A stretch of DNA of 64,000 bases from Zoroaster sp. YZ-2022 (Eukaryota; Echinodermata; Asteroidea; Forcipulatida; Zoroasteridae): assembly GCA_029582265.1 (NCBI GenBank), contig CM055819.1, positions 39,422,761 through 39,486,760 on the forward strand, in the 5' to 3' direction. The notes beneath the pieces were generated by a model, which was given only the letters and a program-made list of their open reading frames with translations, was not told where the DNA came from and ran no database searches. A program made the position numbers and the translations under genes. Position 1 is the first letter of the stretch. Each line of letters begins with the position of its first letter. This document shows, one piece after another, positions 50,276-62,408 of this stretch.

Positions 50276-50775
50276 NNNNNNNNNNNNNNNNNNNNNNNNN
50301 NNNNNNNNNNNNNNNNNNNNNNNNNNNNNNNNNNNNNNNNNNNNNNNNNNNNNNNNNNNNNNNNNNNNNNNNNNNNNNNNNNNNNNNNNNNNNNNNNNNN
50401 NNNNNNNNNNNNNNNNNNNNNNNNNNNNNNNNNNNNNNNNNNNNNNNNNNNNNNNNNNNNNNNNNNNNNNNNNNNNNNNNNNNNNNNNNNNNNNNNNNNN
50501 NNNNNNNNNNNNNNNNNNNNNNNNNNNNNNNNNNNNNNNNNNNNNNNNNNNNNNNNNNNNNNNNNNNNNNNNNNNNNNNNNNNNNNNNNNNNNNNNNNNN
50601 NNNNNNNNNNNNNNNNNNNNNNNNNNNNNNNNNNNNNNNNNNNNNNNNNNNNNNNNNNNNNNNNNNNNNNNNNNNNNNNNNNNNNNNNNNNNNNNNNNNN
50701 NNNNNNNNNNNNNNNNNNNNNNNNNNNNNNNNNNNNNNNNNNNNNNNNNNNNNNNNNNNNNNNNNNNNNNNNNNN
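50276..50775. other. Assembly gap (500 N)
   Basis: Exactly 500 undetermined bases, located at the junction between the two tandem duplicate copies, where an assembler would be confused. Confidence 0.95.
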
Positions 50776-51546
50776 TAAAAGGACAATTCTCTTTATTGTT
50801 TGTGTTGTCTTCTTAACTGAGTGTTTGGTTACTAATCAATAAACCTTTTTGAGGAAACCACTGTTTTCTTGGTTAATATTTGGGGTGTTGCTTTTGTGCA
50901 CTTTCTGTGCTGCTGTGTCACTGATTTCCCGCTGTGCTCTAACAGAACAGCGCCCTCGTGTGTCACGGACTGCATGACATTCTTTTTAAAATTTAAAAAG
51001 GCACTTTAAGTGTTCGCATCTTTACCCACTACAGTACTGAAATGGTGTTTAAAAACGAACTTCTTGACAGGACGGTTAAAGATGTACTCTCGTCGTGAGC
51101 TTATAATGTAGTACACTGTAAGCGATATTTGACCCTGATGTTAAACACTGCTGGTGTATGTGTGTAATCGTCAATGGTGTTCACAATCTGACCCATAGAT
51201 ATAGAACATAATAACTAGATCGGACACACGTACGTGTAAGTTGGTTCTGACTGGGCGCCCGGGCGCCATTGGTGATGTGATGGGACTAAACTAACTTAAC
51301 GCGCAGGTTGCTGACGTGATGAGTGGCACTACTGAACGGTGATTGTTTCCAAATAGTAAATTGAATACTGTCAACGCATTGCACTTTGCCAATCATTTTT
51401 GCAAATTAATCAAGATGTTTACTTAAGTAGTTTGTTTTAACGTAGCCCATGCACGTGCCTTTTCAGCGCGTCTATGAAGAGCAAGAACATTTTGTGCACG
51501 GCAGGGAGAATGTTATGGACGCACACTAGCTATTTGAACAGTGCAT

Positions 51547-52482
51547 CAGTGGCGCACCCAGGATTTGATTGGGGGGGGGGGGGGGCTCAAAATATTTTTA
51601 TTTGAAATCCAATATGGGGGAGAGACATGGCTGACCCAAACCATAACCGCTGGCGCGGCTGCAGCCATGTCCCTAGTCGTGCTCGTCAGTGAACCTACGG
51701 CACATGTTAAATGTTTCCTGGTGGTTTCTAGTCATAAAAAGAAGACATTATGGCATGATTCGGACTCGTAGGGTTTTACCTTCCATATAATTTCCTCCTC
51801 TTGATGTAAAGAACTTGAGCTTGTTTCGTCTGCAAGATTTCTATAGTTAAATACTTTCATTGCGTGGACGTCAAGTTTGTGATCATTCCGGGCGGAGCTA
51901 AATTTTTTCAAACACGAATTTGGCGGCAAAACCAAATCCCAATATTATCCAATCGGTGTTTGCTAAAAGAGTGTCACATAATCTTTGTAAATTAAAACCC
52001 AATCCTGGGCCATTGTGTACAAACTGGAAAGGAGTTGGTTATAATGCGGGCGTGTTTAAATTTTACGAGTAACCTCAACGACCTCAACAAGAGAAACGGA
52101 CAACAGAAAATGAAAATAAAATTAAGTAAAGCTGCTCCCTGATCAGGGTGCACCATGGCAGGGGGGGGGGAGAATGTGTAAAAATGCTTGTTATATATAC
52201 TGGTGGCCCTTCAAGCTTACATGCACATGCATACGCAACGCCGTAAAATATAATAGTGAGTGGAACAAATGGAAAACTTTTGGAGGGGAGCTTGAGTCTC
52301 CTGAGTCCCCATCCCTTGTACCACTGCCCTATACTCCTTGCCGAACTCCTCTGTAGACAAGACTTGGGCTCAGATTTTGCTCTCTTTCCTGGCTCCTTTA
52401 AAAAAAAAAACACATCAGCGGGCCCTGGGGGGGGGGGGGGCTCGAGCCCCCCAAGCCCCCCCCCCCCTTGGGTGCGCCACTG
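51547..52482. mobile_element. 936-bp non-autonomous hAT-type element with 8-bp target duplication
   Basis: Termini CAGTGGCGCACCCAGGATTT and, at the right, CTTGGGTGCGCCACTG are inverted. CAGTGCAT occurs at both borders (51539-51546 and 52483-52490). The duplicate copy has the uninterrupted CAGTGCATACGTGC at about 44033, so the empty site is known. Just inside the ends are long G and C runs. Short open frames exist but none resembles a hAT transposase, so it must rely on one encoded elsewhere. Confidence 0.92.
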
Positions 52483-52815
52483 CAGTGCATACGTGCTTAC
52501 ACACTGTCAATTTATACCGTCGTCTAAATTCGCGTATTTTATGAACTACGATGTCCACGCGCGTCGGCGTTTGCGAATGAGACATGTAGCTGTGTTGGTG
52601 GCACACTTTTCCCCTAACCCTCCCCTGACCGTGTACTACAGAGACGGAGTCAATATTTGGTCTAGACGAGAATACATCTTTAACGTCAAGTGTTACAATA
52701 ATACGATATAATTACTGAAATAATTGTAAGTACAATGTGAACAGCAAATATCAAAAATTGCAGAAGTTTATGTTCAACAAAGTTGACCTAAAGCTCAACT
52801 GTGTATTGGAATGGT

Positions 52816-54371
52816 AACCCTATCAGGCCTGTTTTTTTCCTCACGTTCTCAGGCTGAGGATGGGGACTGCTGATATTCACGAAACATAGAAGGAATGTCA
52901 CTTTAACAAAATCTATAAAATGAGGACAAAAATCCAACGGTCACCGCTAGTGTGGCGCTTTACCCATTTGTGTCACCTTTTTTGTCAAAACATGTCTTTT
53001 CAATAATTAGTTTCATTAAAATTAATCCGTTCGTCATCAAGCTTGGTCCAAATATTGTCCCAAGTAAGATCTATAACCTGACGTCACATATTATAATCAC
53101 TTAAGTCACCAATAGAGAGCGCTATTACCAAGATGTTTAGGTATTTCTTTTGCCAAAACACAATCTTGGAGATTTGTACCCACAAATTGGAACTAATGGC
53201 CCTGTCACACTGTTGCGTATCGTACTAGCGTATGCCAGCGTATGAAAATTATCACTCATACGCTGGTATACGGTGACATACGCTAGGGGTAGGTTAGGCA
53301 TAGGTTGTATACGTTTCAAGCACGGTGGCATACGCTGGCATACGCTGAGGCAGAAATAAATGTTTAAGCGTTGTCATTAATTTGTTGCTTACTATTTAAT
53401 CACTGTGTACAAGCATGCTTAAAAATGTTGTGCGTATGCGGACGTATGGTTAATAAGCTAAGCATACGCTAGGCATACGCTGAATACGCTAGAGGTACGA
53501 TATAGGTACGTTACTCATAGGTCGAGTACGCTGGACATAAGTTGTCATACGTTGGCATGAAGGTGTACCGTACAGCTAGCGTATTGATAGCGCATTGAAA
53601 GGCCGCCGATTATATAGGTACTTTGTCACGTGATAGGCGGATAGGCGGTACGCTGGGCATGCGCAGTTCATACGCTACTCATACGCTAGCCATACGCAGA
53701 GTACGCTGTCCATACGCTGGTCATACGCTGTTCATACGCTGACATACGCTGGTCGTACGCTGACATTTGCTGACATTCGCTGTCCATACGCTGTCAATAC
53801 GCTTGCCATACGCTACTCATACGCTACTCATAGGTTCAATACGGTAAGTATACGCACAATTATGTATTTTCAAGGGCTTTTTGTGCGTATGAAAATTATA
53901 TTATGAATTTTCATACGCAACTCTTACGTTTCTCTCATACGCAACAGTGTGACAGGGCCATCAACCAATAAGTCATAATCACATCCATAGCATTATTTAT
54001 ACATTTAGCCAGAAAACGCTGTAAAACCAAACAATAAAACACGAACAAGGCTAAATATTATGATTATAAATCATTTCACGCAACGGTGGCCATATTGGAT
54101 TCCCACAATGCGTGGTCAATGAAAGCCTTGGTTGAATCGGGTCTTATGTTTTTCTGCACAAAATGTGGATAAAGTTTTCATAAAACGGACATTCACCTGG
54201 CCTTGGTAAAATATACGGTTGACATGGTAACTTTAAACAAACAAACATTGGTGATTTTTGTACGAGGGGGCGGTCCTAAATGATAGTTGGGAAAAGACGG
54301 GTAATTTCAGCGTGATGGTCAAGACATACAATTAAACATGTCATAGGGGACTACTCCGGCCTGATAGGGTT
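52816..54371. mobile_element. Third copy of the AACCCTATCAGGCC element, interrupted
   Basis: Same inverted ends as 441-1238 and 44359-45163. It is split by the 764-bp insertion at 53197-53960, giving a nested structure. Confidence 0.65.
53197..53960. mobile_element. 764-bp PIF/Harbinger-like MITE full of CATACGCT motifs
   Basis: The left end TGGCCCTGTCACACTGTTGC and the right end GCAACAGTGTGACAGGGCCA are perfect inverted repeats. The empty site in copy 1 reads AACTAAACC; here the borders are AAC-TAA and TCA-ACC, which fits a 3-bp TAA duplication with one later change, as for PIF/Harbinger. The interior is crowded with ATACGCT words and variants, mostly in one direction in the right half and ending in GCGTATG/CATACGC close to both ends. 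No coding capacity. Confidence 0.8.
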
Positions 54372-55098
54372 AAATGTCAAATTACACGATTACAAGATAG
54401 AAAATGACTTAAATTGCAAATGCAATATTAACAGCTAACATCAAAAATTGAAAATGTTTACTTCAGAACAACACTGAATGTTAAAATGTTAAAATGTCAA
54501 ATGACAATACTCGATCCAAAAATTACTGAAATTACAAAATGCTATATGTAAACAGCTAAAATTACAATGGTTCCATGTTAAACAGAGTACGGTAGCTACG
54601 TATAAACAAGCGAGGTATTATTCGCTGCTTGTTTTATAACGTGATTTGTTTTCCCTTCCTTGACTTCCACCTTTCCCGCAACCGTAAACCCTTTAACTAA
54701 TTCTGAAGTTTTATTTGGGTTTGAGACTCCTATAGCAAGTTAAACCAGAACAAAATGTCACATTTCTATGTTAATGTATAGCGGCCTTGATCAATGTTTT
54801 CATATACACGAACTAATGAACCCTTAAGGTAATGGACATAATAAATATCAGTCTGAATAAATATAGAACAAGGTATGTAATCCAAAAGCCACCATCATTA
54901 TCACATCTTTCTAATGAAATGATGCAGGATGGTCCATTAAACAATCGAAATTTATTGAATTTTGTTAACACAACATAAACAGCCGCTCTTACACAAACGA
55001 CATTGCAAAGGTTCTATGTTTGACATGGAACACCACTGACTATTAAATATTATAAACATCAAATTCCAGGATTGCACGATCGAAAATGAACTAAAATT

Positions 55099-55140
<42 letters not shown>

Positions 55141-56859
55141 TATTTGGTATTTTTTAAGGGTAATAGGAAAGTATTTGGCATGTTTGGCAATTGCTGGCAA
55201 TTATATTAATGAAAATTTGAATATTCATGAGCACATGATATAACACATGATATATACAAATTCATTGAAATCCTGTTGTGGAATGTGAGCACACTGTTAA
55301 TGCATACAGCTGCTGTGATACCGTGAGTCACTACTGTGATCTTATAAAACAGCGCCCTCATTTTTCAATAATCAGAATGATGTTTTTTTCATTTGAAACT
55401 CAATCTTTAACTATATGTTGGAAATTAAATTCACATTCTGTTTAAACCGTCCTGAAGCATTGCATATGTGTAAAAAATGTGTATCTATATAATCTTTCTT
55501 TTTATAGACCCTTTAAATAAGTTTCACTCTAAAACACCACGTAATATTTAAATGTTAATTGTCAAATGACATAATTATACGATCAAAAATTTTTGAAATT
55601 GCAAGTGCAACAACTAACATCAAAAAATGCAAGTTCAAAACAGCACTGATTAGCCTATTATAATGTTAAACGTCAAATGACATGATTACATGAATACATC
55701 CACCACTGTAATAGACGTATATCATATTTTGTACTTATTACTTTCAAATGTTTTGTCCTTGCATGTGACCAAGGGTTCTTATTCATCTTTGTTCTCCCTC
55801 CCTGATGGACAAAACATAATCTGCATATAAACGGCATGTAACATGCAACATGCAGACACACTTGCCTTGCATTCCCACTTGATGTTGAGTACCCTCTGAC
55901 CGCCCTTTGCAGGATCTGGGCCCAGTCTCATGGCTCTGCTTACCGTAAGCGAAAAATCACCCCTTACTGGAGCAGAAACAAATTTGCTTAACATAAGCGT
56001 ATTTCAATTAAGGTAATTCTGCTTATGCGTACTTCGTATATAAATTATAAGGATTGCTAACCCTGTAAGCAGATAATTATGGTGATTGTATAAGCGGGTA
56101 ATTCCATGTTAAGCAGCGCCATGAATTAGGACCCTGATCCTCCCCTTAAAAGCTGAACCAAAATAACCTTTTACAGGGGTGGATTCAGGGGGCCTACTAT
56201 AGCTCCAGCGACCTTTTCACCCAGAGCCCCATTTCTCAAATAATTATATACCAAAAGACCCATACACACATATCCATTGAAATATATATTTAATTGTAAT
56301 TAATTTGTTCGTCAGAACTGAGGCAAAATGCCAACCAGAATGCCTCCCGTCATACCGTGTCATAAACTGGTTACCGGGTGACGGCCAGGACCGTACCGGG
56401 GCGCGCCCGTCCATTCAAGCAAACAAACACCCTCAGTGGGCTGACCCTATTTGAAGTTCAGCAAGATGTGCATTCGTGTACTGTATATTTGCGCGGGTCT
56501 TTTCGTGGTAATAAAAAATGCGTAAAATTGTTTCTGTTTGGCATTTTGTACAATTCTTTAATTGGGAAATTTCCGTGAACTTCGTTTAGCCAAGCTGACT
56601 ATTTCTAACATTAATTTCTCGGCATCTGATTTCAGTAAATCTGATGTCGAGTGCCCTGTGTTCTTCCAAAAATGAACACCTTGTGTGAATCTTCGCTAAA
56701 GATCCCCATCCCCTCCCACCCAATCAGGAACCCAATTGTCTCCCAACAACATACCGGAAGAGACGATACTAACAATTATAATTCCCCAAATGATTTTTAG
56801 AATTAAAAACAAATAATTAAACAATTTAATATCCCCGAAATGTAATACAACAAAAAATC
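54372..56859. other. Duplicated non-coding stretch, copy 2
   Basis: Corresponds to 45164-47705. It holds a poly-T run (55107-55139) absent from copy 1 and an extra 50-bp local duplication near 56775-56830. No exon or RNA gene recognised. Confidence 0.55.
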
Positions 56860-58022
56860 TTAGGGTCAAGGGTTTGATAAAGGATTCATAATGGTACTGT
56901 CTGTACCGCCCCAATCCAAAAATCATCACAATAAATGCCCGCCACTGATTTCCCCCTTCATTATATTTCTTCCCATGCTTTTGCTCAAGCACAAGAGGGC
57001 GCCAACAATATTAATATATGTAAACATACTTTTGAGTGATTTTACACGTAAGAACCGTCATAATCTATACGATTTTATAATCAACTAGATTTTGTTGTTT
57101 CATTATTTTTGTTTATACCCCAAAGGTCAGTGTTGTAGCGCCCTCTTGTGGTCAAACATAAGGGACGTAGGAGGATCAGATCCTGATCGTCATAGAGTTG
57201 CTGTTGATCGCACATTGATCAGGCAATGAGGGATTATTTGATCACTACACATGCGCATCAAGATCATGCGTACCGGATCAAGGGCAAACACAGTTTGTGG
57301 TTCTAAATAAATATACATTATCTTATCGATGTTATTCATTTGTAATTCAATAATTAGCTTTTGCAAACTTCTATTACCAGCCAAAATGACTTGTAGTATA
57401 AATGCAACAATGAAAGTGGCATTACGTTTCGACCCTAGCACACAGTCTTTGAGACAGACTGCTATATCGACAGACTGCTATAGGTCGTAACGTAAGGTCA
57501 AGACCCTGCAGAGTGTTAAAAATAACACCATTAATGTCAACGTTATTCTGTCACACTGCTCATATTGGGCGAATATTTCAATATCAACACCACTGGTGTA
57601 GTCTTTAACATCTAAGTTAAAGTGTACAAACAACAATGTTTGTAATAATTATTATTATTGTTTGTTATGGTTCACATTGGTATCCAACATAATGTATTCC
57701 CAAATAATGATGGGGCTAAACAGTAATATGCACCCATTTGTTCGCTCTTCCCAAAAGTATTGCAAACCATTTGCATTCTCTTGTAAAGATTGCACTTGAT
57801 TTTGACCACTAATTATGTTCGAAATAACCAATACAAAAACCAATGTGATTGTCCCAGTGACGTAGCAAACACCTTCGAGGCGGCTACATACCAATTCATT
57901 TCTGTTTTGTTTTCATAAAGCATATAGAGAAGGGGAAAAATCAAACTCCAAATATTTACAATAATCATAATGGGCAACTAGAAGACAATACGCATTGGTA
58001 TCGTGTTCTATTAGTCCCTACT
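56860..58022. other. Insertion relative to copy 1, origin unknown
   Basis: Sequence absent from copy 1. It has two AGCGCCCTC-type motifs (about 56995 and 57138) and a short direct repeat CAGACTGCTATA (about 57453-57483). No gene recognised. Confidence 0.5.
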
Positions 58023-58633
58023 AAAGGGAAGGTACAACATTGGTAAAGATGACAAAACTGATTCTATGAGTGTGATTATACATTTTCTTTGAACCAAGAT
58101 ACAGCCTACATTGAACAACAAACCTGTGATAAGTAAGATTTGAAGCTTCACATGGTGCACGTACATCATGAGTGTAAGGTTTGCAGTAGCACCATGTAAT
58201 AATCTCTTCAGAGATGTAATTAGTGTTGGTTCTTTCTCCTGAAGACGATCAGAATATAATGATCGAAACGTCGAGTTATCTCACCACCGGTTTTTCTCAG
58301 AACCAAGACTCTTACATCTATTAAGAGATTGTTACATGGTGCTACCGCTAACATTACTCAATGCAAAATATCATGTTAAAACGCATTCACACTTTTTTTT
58401 ACAGAATAGCACAAAGTTGCTGTCTGACAACCTTTTGAAATAAGCTCCCTAGGGAACACTTTAGACAATTATTTTTCAGGATGATGAAGATTGTACCCAA
58501 TTGATTTGATTTTTTTGTTTTTAGTTTTATTTTGTTGGTACCTTTCCAACTTCATCAACTGCATCAATTAGCTTTCCAATTATAATTCAGTAATTTTATA
58601 ATCAGGTAATTAACAATCTTGTACCTTCCCTTT
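58023..58633. mobile_element. MITE of the AAAGGGAAGGTACAACATTG family with nested palindrome
   Basis: The left end AAAGGGAAGGTACAACATTG and the right end, whose complement is AAAGGGAAGGTACAAGATTG, are inverted, 611 bp apart. The terminus equals the core of the array E unit. In the interior, GTAGCACCATGTAATAATCT (about 58187) and AGAGATTGTTACATGGTGCT (about 58324) form a second inverted pair around a sequence related to the 48318-48671 element. No transposase frame. Confidence 0.8.
58234..58275 (+). ncRNA. Hammerhead-like RNA motif (weak)
   Basis: CTC then CTGAAGA (CUGANGA core), hairpin GATCA/TGATC with a GAATATAA-type loop, then GAAACGTC and GAG. GTC is an acceptable cleavage triplet and the ACGT could pair with itself in a dimer. 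One extra base lies between core and stem II, and stem I is only 3 bp. Known relatives in Penelope-like elements carry such motifs; activity here is unproven. Confidence 0.3.
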
Positions 58634-58849
58634 AATCGCCGCCACTATTTGTCTTTTATTAGTGGTGGTAATTTACTCCTATCGGCAGAGTCTACGGACA
58701 AGTTTCTTAGGAATATTGAAATGAAGTGTAATAATAGCGTCATTATTTCCAAGTTAATTTGTTTTTTTGTCCCGTCTGTTGACTGCTGATCCAGTCAAAG
58801 TCAATTTGTTTGTGTGGATGACGTAACGGACGGGATATACACTATATAA

Positions 58850-58890
58850 TTGACTTTATATACGTATAATTGACTTTATATACGTATAAT
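58850..58890. repeat. 20-bp tandem repeat, two copies
   Basis: Duplicate of 47952-48036 with two units of ATAATTGACTTTATATACGT. Confidence 0.85.
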
Positions 58891-59119
58891 TTGAAGTGAT
58901 TTTTGGAGACTCGTACTTTCCTCTTCACTGTCGCTGCTGATCGCCGCTAGGAGCTCAGGAATATACGTTATTAGTTTGCTGCAGAAACAAATCAGAATAA
59001 TAATGTTAGCCTAATTCTAGGCTATATCAACAATGTTCATAACACATACACACGATCATCATACAGTTGAATTTCTAGCTACATAATATGAGTTGCGCCA
59101 CTGAGATTTCTTATGATGA

Positions 59120-59425
59120 TGGTGGGGGGAGGCGGGGGAGGCGGGGGAGGCGGGGGAGGCGGGGGAGGCGGGGGAGGCGGGGGAGGCGGGGGCGGGGGAA
59201 GGGGCAGGGGGAAGGGGCAGGGGGAAGGGGCAGGGGGCAGGGGCAAGGGGGCAGGGGGCAGGGGGCAGGGGGCGGCGGCAGGGGCGGCAGGGGCGGCAGG
59301 GGCGGCAGGGGGGGGGGCGCGGCAGGGGAGGGGGGGGCGGCAGGGGGGGGGGGCGGCAGGGGGGGGGGGGGCGGCAGGGGGGGGGCGGCAGGGGGGGGCG
59401 GCAGGGGGGGGGGGGCGGACGCCTT
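59120..59425. repeat. G-rich minisatellite (GGGGGAGGC, GGGGCAGG and GGGGCGGCA units)
   Basis: About 300 bp of almost pure G with periodic A and C, in three successive zones of slightly different unit. Copy 1 has only GATGGGGGACGCC at this place (about 48263), so the array grew from a single G5 run after duplication. Many runs of four or more G close together predict G-quadruplexes. The long Gly/Arg or Pro-rich open frames across it are composition artefacts. Confidence 0.93.
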
Positions 59426-59566
59426 TCGGCAGGAATCTGAACTGAATAACCTACTCCATCTGCCCCATAACTGACACCTCCCCAAACATCCCGATGTTTT
59501 TTAAAAACTTGTTTAACGCTAAAAATAGTCAGAATTACTCAGTTTGTATTAACCTCTTTTGAAAAC

Positions 59567-59960
59567 ACACGAAATGAATTACTGGGTATACATGTATAGA
59601 CCATGTGACTTGAAAACACGAAATGAATTACTGGGTATACATGTATAGACCATGTGACTTGATAACACGAAATGAATTACTGAGTATACATGTATAGACC
59701 ATGTGACTTGAAAACACACGAAATGAATTACTGAATATACATGTATAGACCATGTGACTTGAAAACACGAAATGAATTACTGAGTATACATGTATAGACC
59801 ATGTGACTTGATAACACGAAATGAATTACTGAGTATACATGTATAGACCATGTGACTTGAAAACACGAAATGAATTACTGAGTATACATGTATAGACCAT
59901 GTGACTTGAAAACACACGAAATGAATTACTGGGTATACATGTATAGACCATGTGACTTGT
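59567..59960. repeat. Tandem repeat of about 49 bp, eight copies
   Basis: The unit carries AACACGAAATGAATTACTGG, GTATACATGTATAGACC and ATGTGACTTG; copies differ in GGG/GAG and in AAAACACAC/AAAACAC length. It starts inside the GAAAACACACGAAATG that copy 1 has once at about 48780. Confidence 0.93.
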
Positions 59961-60672
59961 TTACACTTTACGTGACCTTTGGAGTACCAGGGTAAAGTAC
60001 AGCCGGGTAAACGTGTGTATATTTGTATGCAGAGTTTGTACATTCTCCACATGTCATCAAGAATGTTTTTAATTCTCACATGAATAAGATTTAGATGTTA
60101 TGGTAGTGCTTTATTAAAAACAAAAATCAAATTTACAATTGGTCTACTGACATTTCAAAATAATAGATTTGATGGTTTCTTGTCATAGACTAGTGTACAT
60201 TTTGTGCCCAGCATAGTGTGACCTTTAGGACACTTTTGTAAACATGTGATGACATTGGTCACATCGTCTATATGGACATGAACACATTTGTTTTAAAAAA
60301 AGACTCATCGGGTTTGGTTGTCTGTAATAATATATATAAATACAAAACACTTTAATTATGTAATAATATATGCGCGCTCGGAATAACTGTTAGTGGGATG
60401 ATAATTATTGGCGGAGGGTTTGTCATTTACCGTCCCTTTCACAAATATAAGGAGGTCATCGCCGCCCGTGTTTATATTAGGATCGCCTATTATGGGTTAA
60501 TAAGAATAATTCTTTCTTAGGACAGAAAAGAAATAGTACCTCCAATAGGGGCGGGGAAATATCGCCCTCGGGGAAATCACTGTCAAGTATGACGAAGCTA
60601 ATTTTCAGGTTATGGTTACTCTCAAACGCATTCTGTTAATCGTATATTTTACATATTACGTATAAATAGTAG
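59961..60672. other. Insertion relative to copy 1, no gene seen
   Basis: The rest of a 1.1-kb block absent from copy 1. AT-rich, with no recognised family or exon. Confidence 0.5.
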
Positions 60673-60850
60673 CAAATTTTGCAAAAAAATATGCACAAAT
60701 GGGGGGGGGGGGGCGACATTGTCACAAGTGTCTCCTTCACCATAAATATTGGCCGCCCATGCCACCGATAGTTTGAATTATAAATCAATCACACGTCTTG
60801 TGCGGTGATGTTCATTCTACTTATCCAAAAAACACAGAAAAGACAATCAC

Positions 60851-60986
60851 CTCTGCATCCAAGTAGTTCAAAGCGCATACATATGTGTATATACCACGTG
60901 ACGGGTTCTATCTGTATGAATCTAGTCTGCAGAGCCGCGGGTAAGTAGACAGTTACCGGTGTGTTATAGTCCGTGTTGCCCTGAAA
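60851..60986 (-). CDS. Discoidin (F5/8 type C) domain exon, copy 2
   Basis: On the minus strand, acceptor TTGTCTTCAG, then 136 bases encoding FQGNTDYNTPVTVYLPAALQ and continuing to WYIHICMRFELLGCR, possible donor G|GTGATT. The spacing of six residues between the conserved Trp and Arg is the usual one for the family, so this copy looks more canonical than copy 1, which has three extra codons. The frame is open; without splicing it would end at a stop at 60789-60791. The pair shows that the exon was carried by the segmental duplication, so either two tandem genes or a repeated-domain gene is present. Confidence 0.88.
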
Positions 60987-62144
60987 CTGAAGACAAACAA
61001 CAACGAAACGGACACATGGTAATTATGTGTATTTAAAGATAAAAGCCCCTGTACACTTTTAGTAAAATGTCACTTTGTGCATTCATACTTACTTAATCTG
61101 GCATTCCTAACCATATTTTCTTTTTTGTTTTATATTTGAATATTTTTGTGTAATGAAATTTAAATGTAAATTGTATATGATTTTTAAAAAGTATTTCGGC
61201 TTTTTTGGCCGCCGTATGCAGTATTTTTAATAAACCAGAATGAATGAATATCAATTAATCAGGTGAAATTTTCAGTAACTGTGTACACTTTTCATGAAAA
61301 AACTGCAAAAGTTGATGTTTACAAAATTCTTAAATTGGTCAATGCAGATAGGAATATATTGATTGATAAAAGATTTATTACATTTAAAAACAGAGCATCA
61401 TGATCTATAAGAATTGAATTGCGTCCATAATGCAACACATTTTTGGAATAAATACATGTAGGCCCCTATATACAAATGAAAATTATTCCTATACTGCATA
61501 TTACAATCAATCATAAAACCACTCTGTATGAACAAGAAGTTAAATCTACGGTATAGCATTGGTAATTCAAATATAACCAAATGGTTGAGTTTTAATATAA
61601 AACTTACTTGGTGTAAAGCTGATGATGGTATCAATCTGCTCTAGATATAGTTTTGTCTGAGGTAATATTACCAATAAGATTATCAAAGATGCTGATAGTA
61701 TTGTAATACAGGAATGTATTTGTGTTAACGACGCGTCGAGGCTCATGAAGTGCCTTAATGAAAGAACAATGTAATTACAGGTAACGATGATAAGCAGCTG
61801 GACAGTACGTGCTTAAGCCTATGGGGATTACAGACCTTAGACAGGTTACTGAGAATGGTAAATCGATGTCTTATTGTGGCAATTTCAGGAAATTTACCTT
61901 TTCATTTGAACATTGATAATTTCCTTTTTGTAAGCAAACAATTACTTTGAAATGAGAGATATTTTAAGATGTTTACACATTTCGGAAAATAATCATGATA
62001 AGCATGGTTTTACAGTAAATATGTCCCAAAATTAATCGATGGTGGGTCTAGTTATAAATTCATTTCAGCATTTATTTACTGTTAAAGACGTGTCGTTCGT
62101 GTTTTTCGCTATTTTAACGGCAGCTTTCGCTATTTAAACGGACA

Positions 62145-62408
62145 TTTTATTTGTCATCAGAACATTGCTATTTTATTTGTCATCGGAACATTGCTATTTT
62201 ATTTGTCATCAGAACATTGCTATTTATTTGTCATCGGAACATTGCTATTTTATTTGTCATCAGAACATTGCTATTTTATTTGTCATCAGAACATTGCTAT
62301 TTTATTTGTCATCAGAACATTGCTATTTTATTTGTCATCAGAACATTGCTATTTTATTTGTCATCAGAACATTGCTATTTTATTTGTCATCAGAACATTG
62401 CTATTTTA
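62145..62408. repeat. 26-bp tandem repeat, ten copies
   Basis: The unit TTATTTGTCATCAGAACATT plus GCTATT repeats ten times with one shortened unit and two CATCGG variants. Three open frames cross it only because the unit lacks stops. Confidence 0.95.

Noticed and set aside
53137..53331. 64-codon minus-strand frame
   Set aside because: It crosses the border of the inserted CATACGCT-rich MITE and has no counterpart in the empty site.
59088..59485. Gly/Arg-rich and Pro-rich open frames
   Set aside because: They are the translation of a G-rich minisatellite absent from the duplicate copy.
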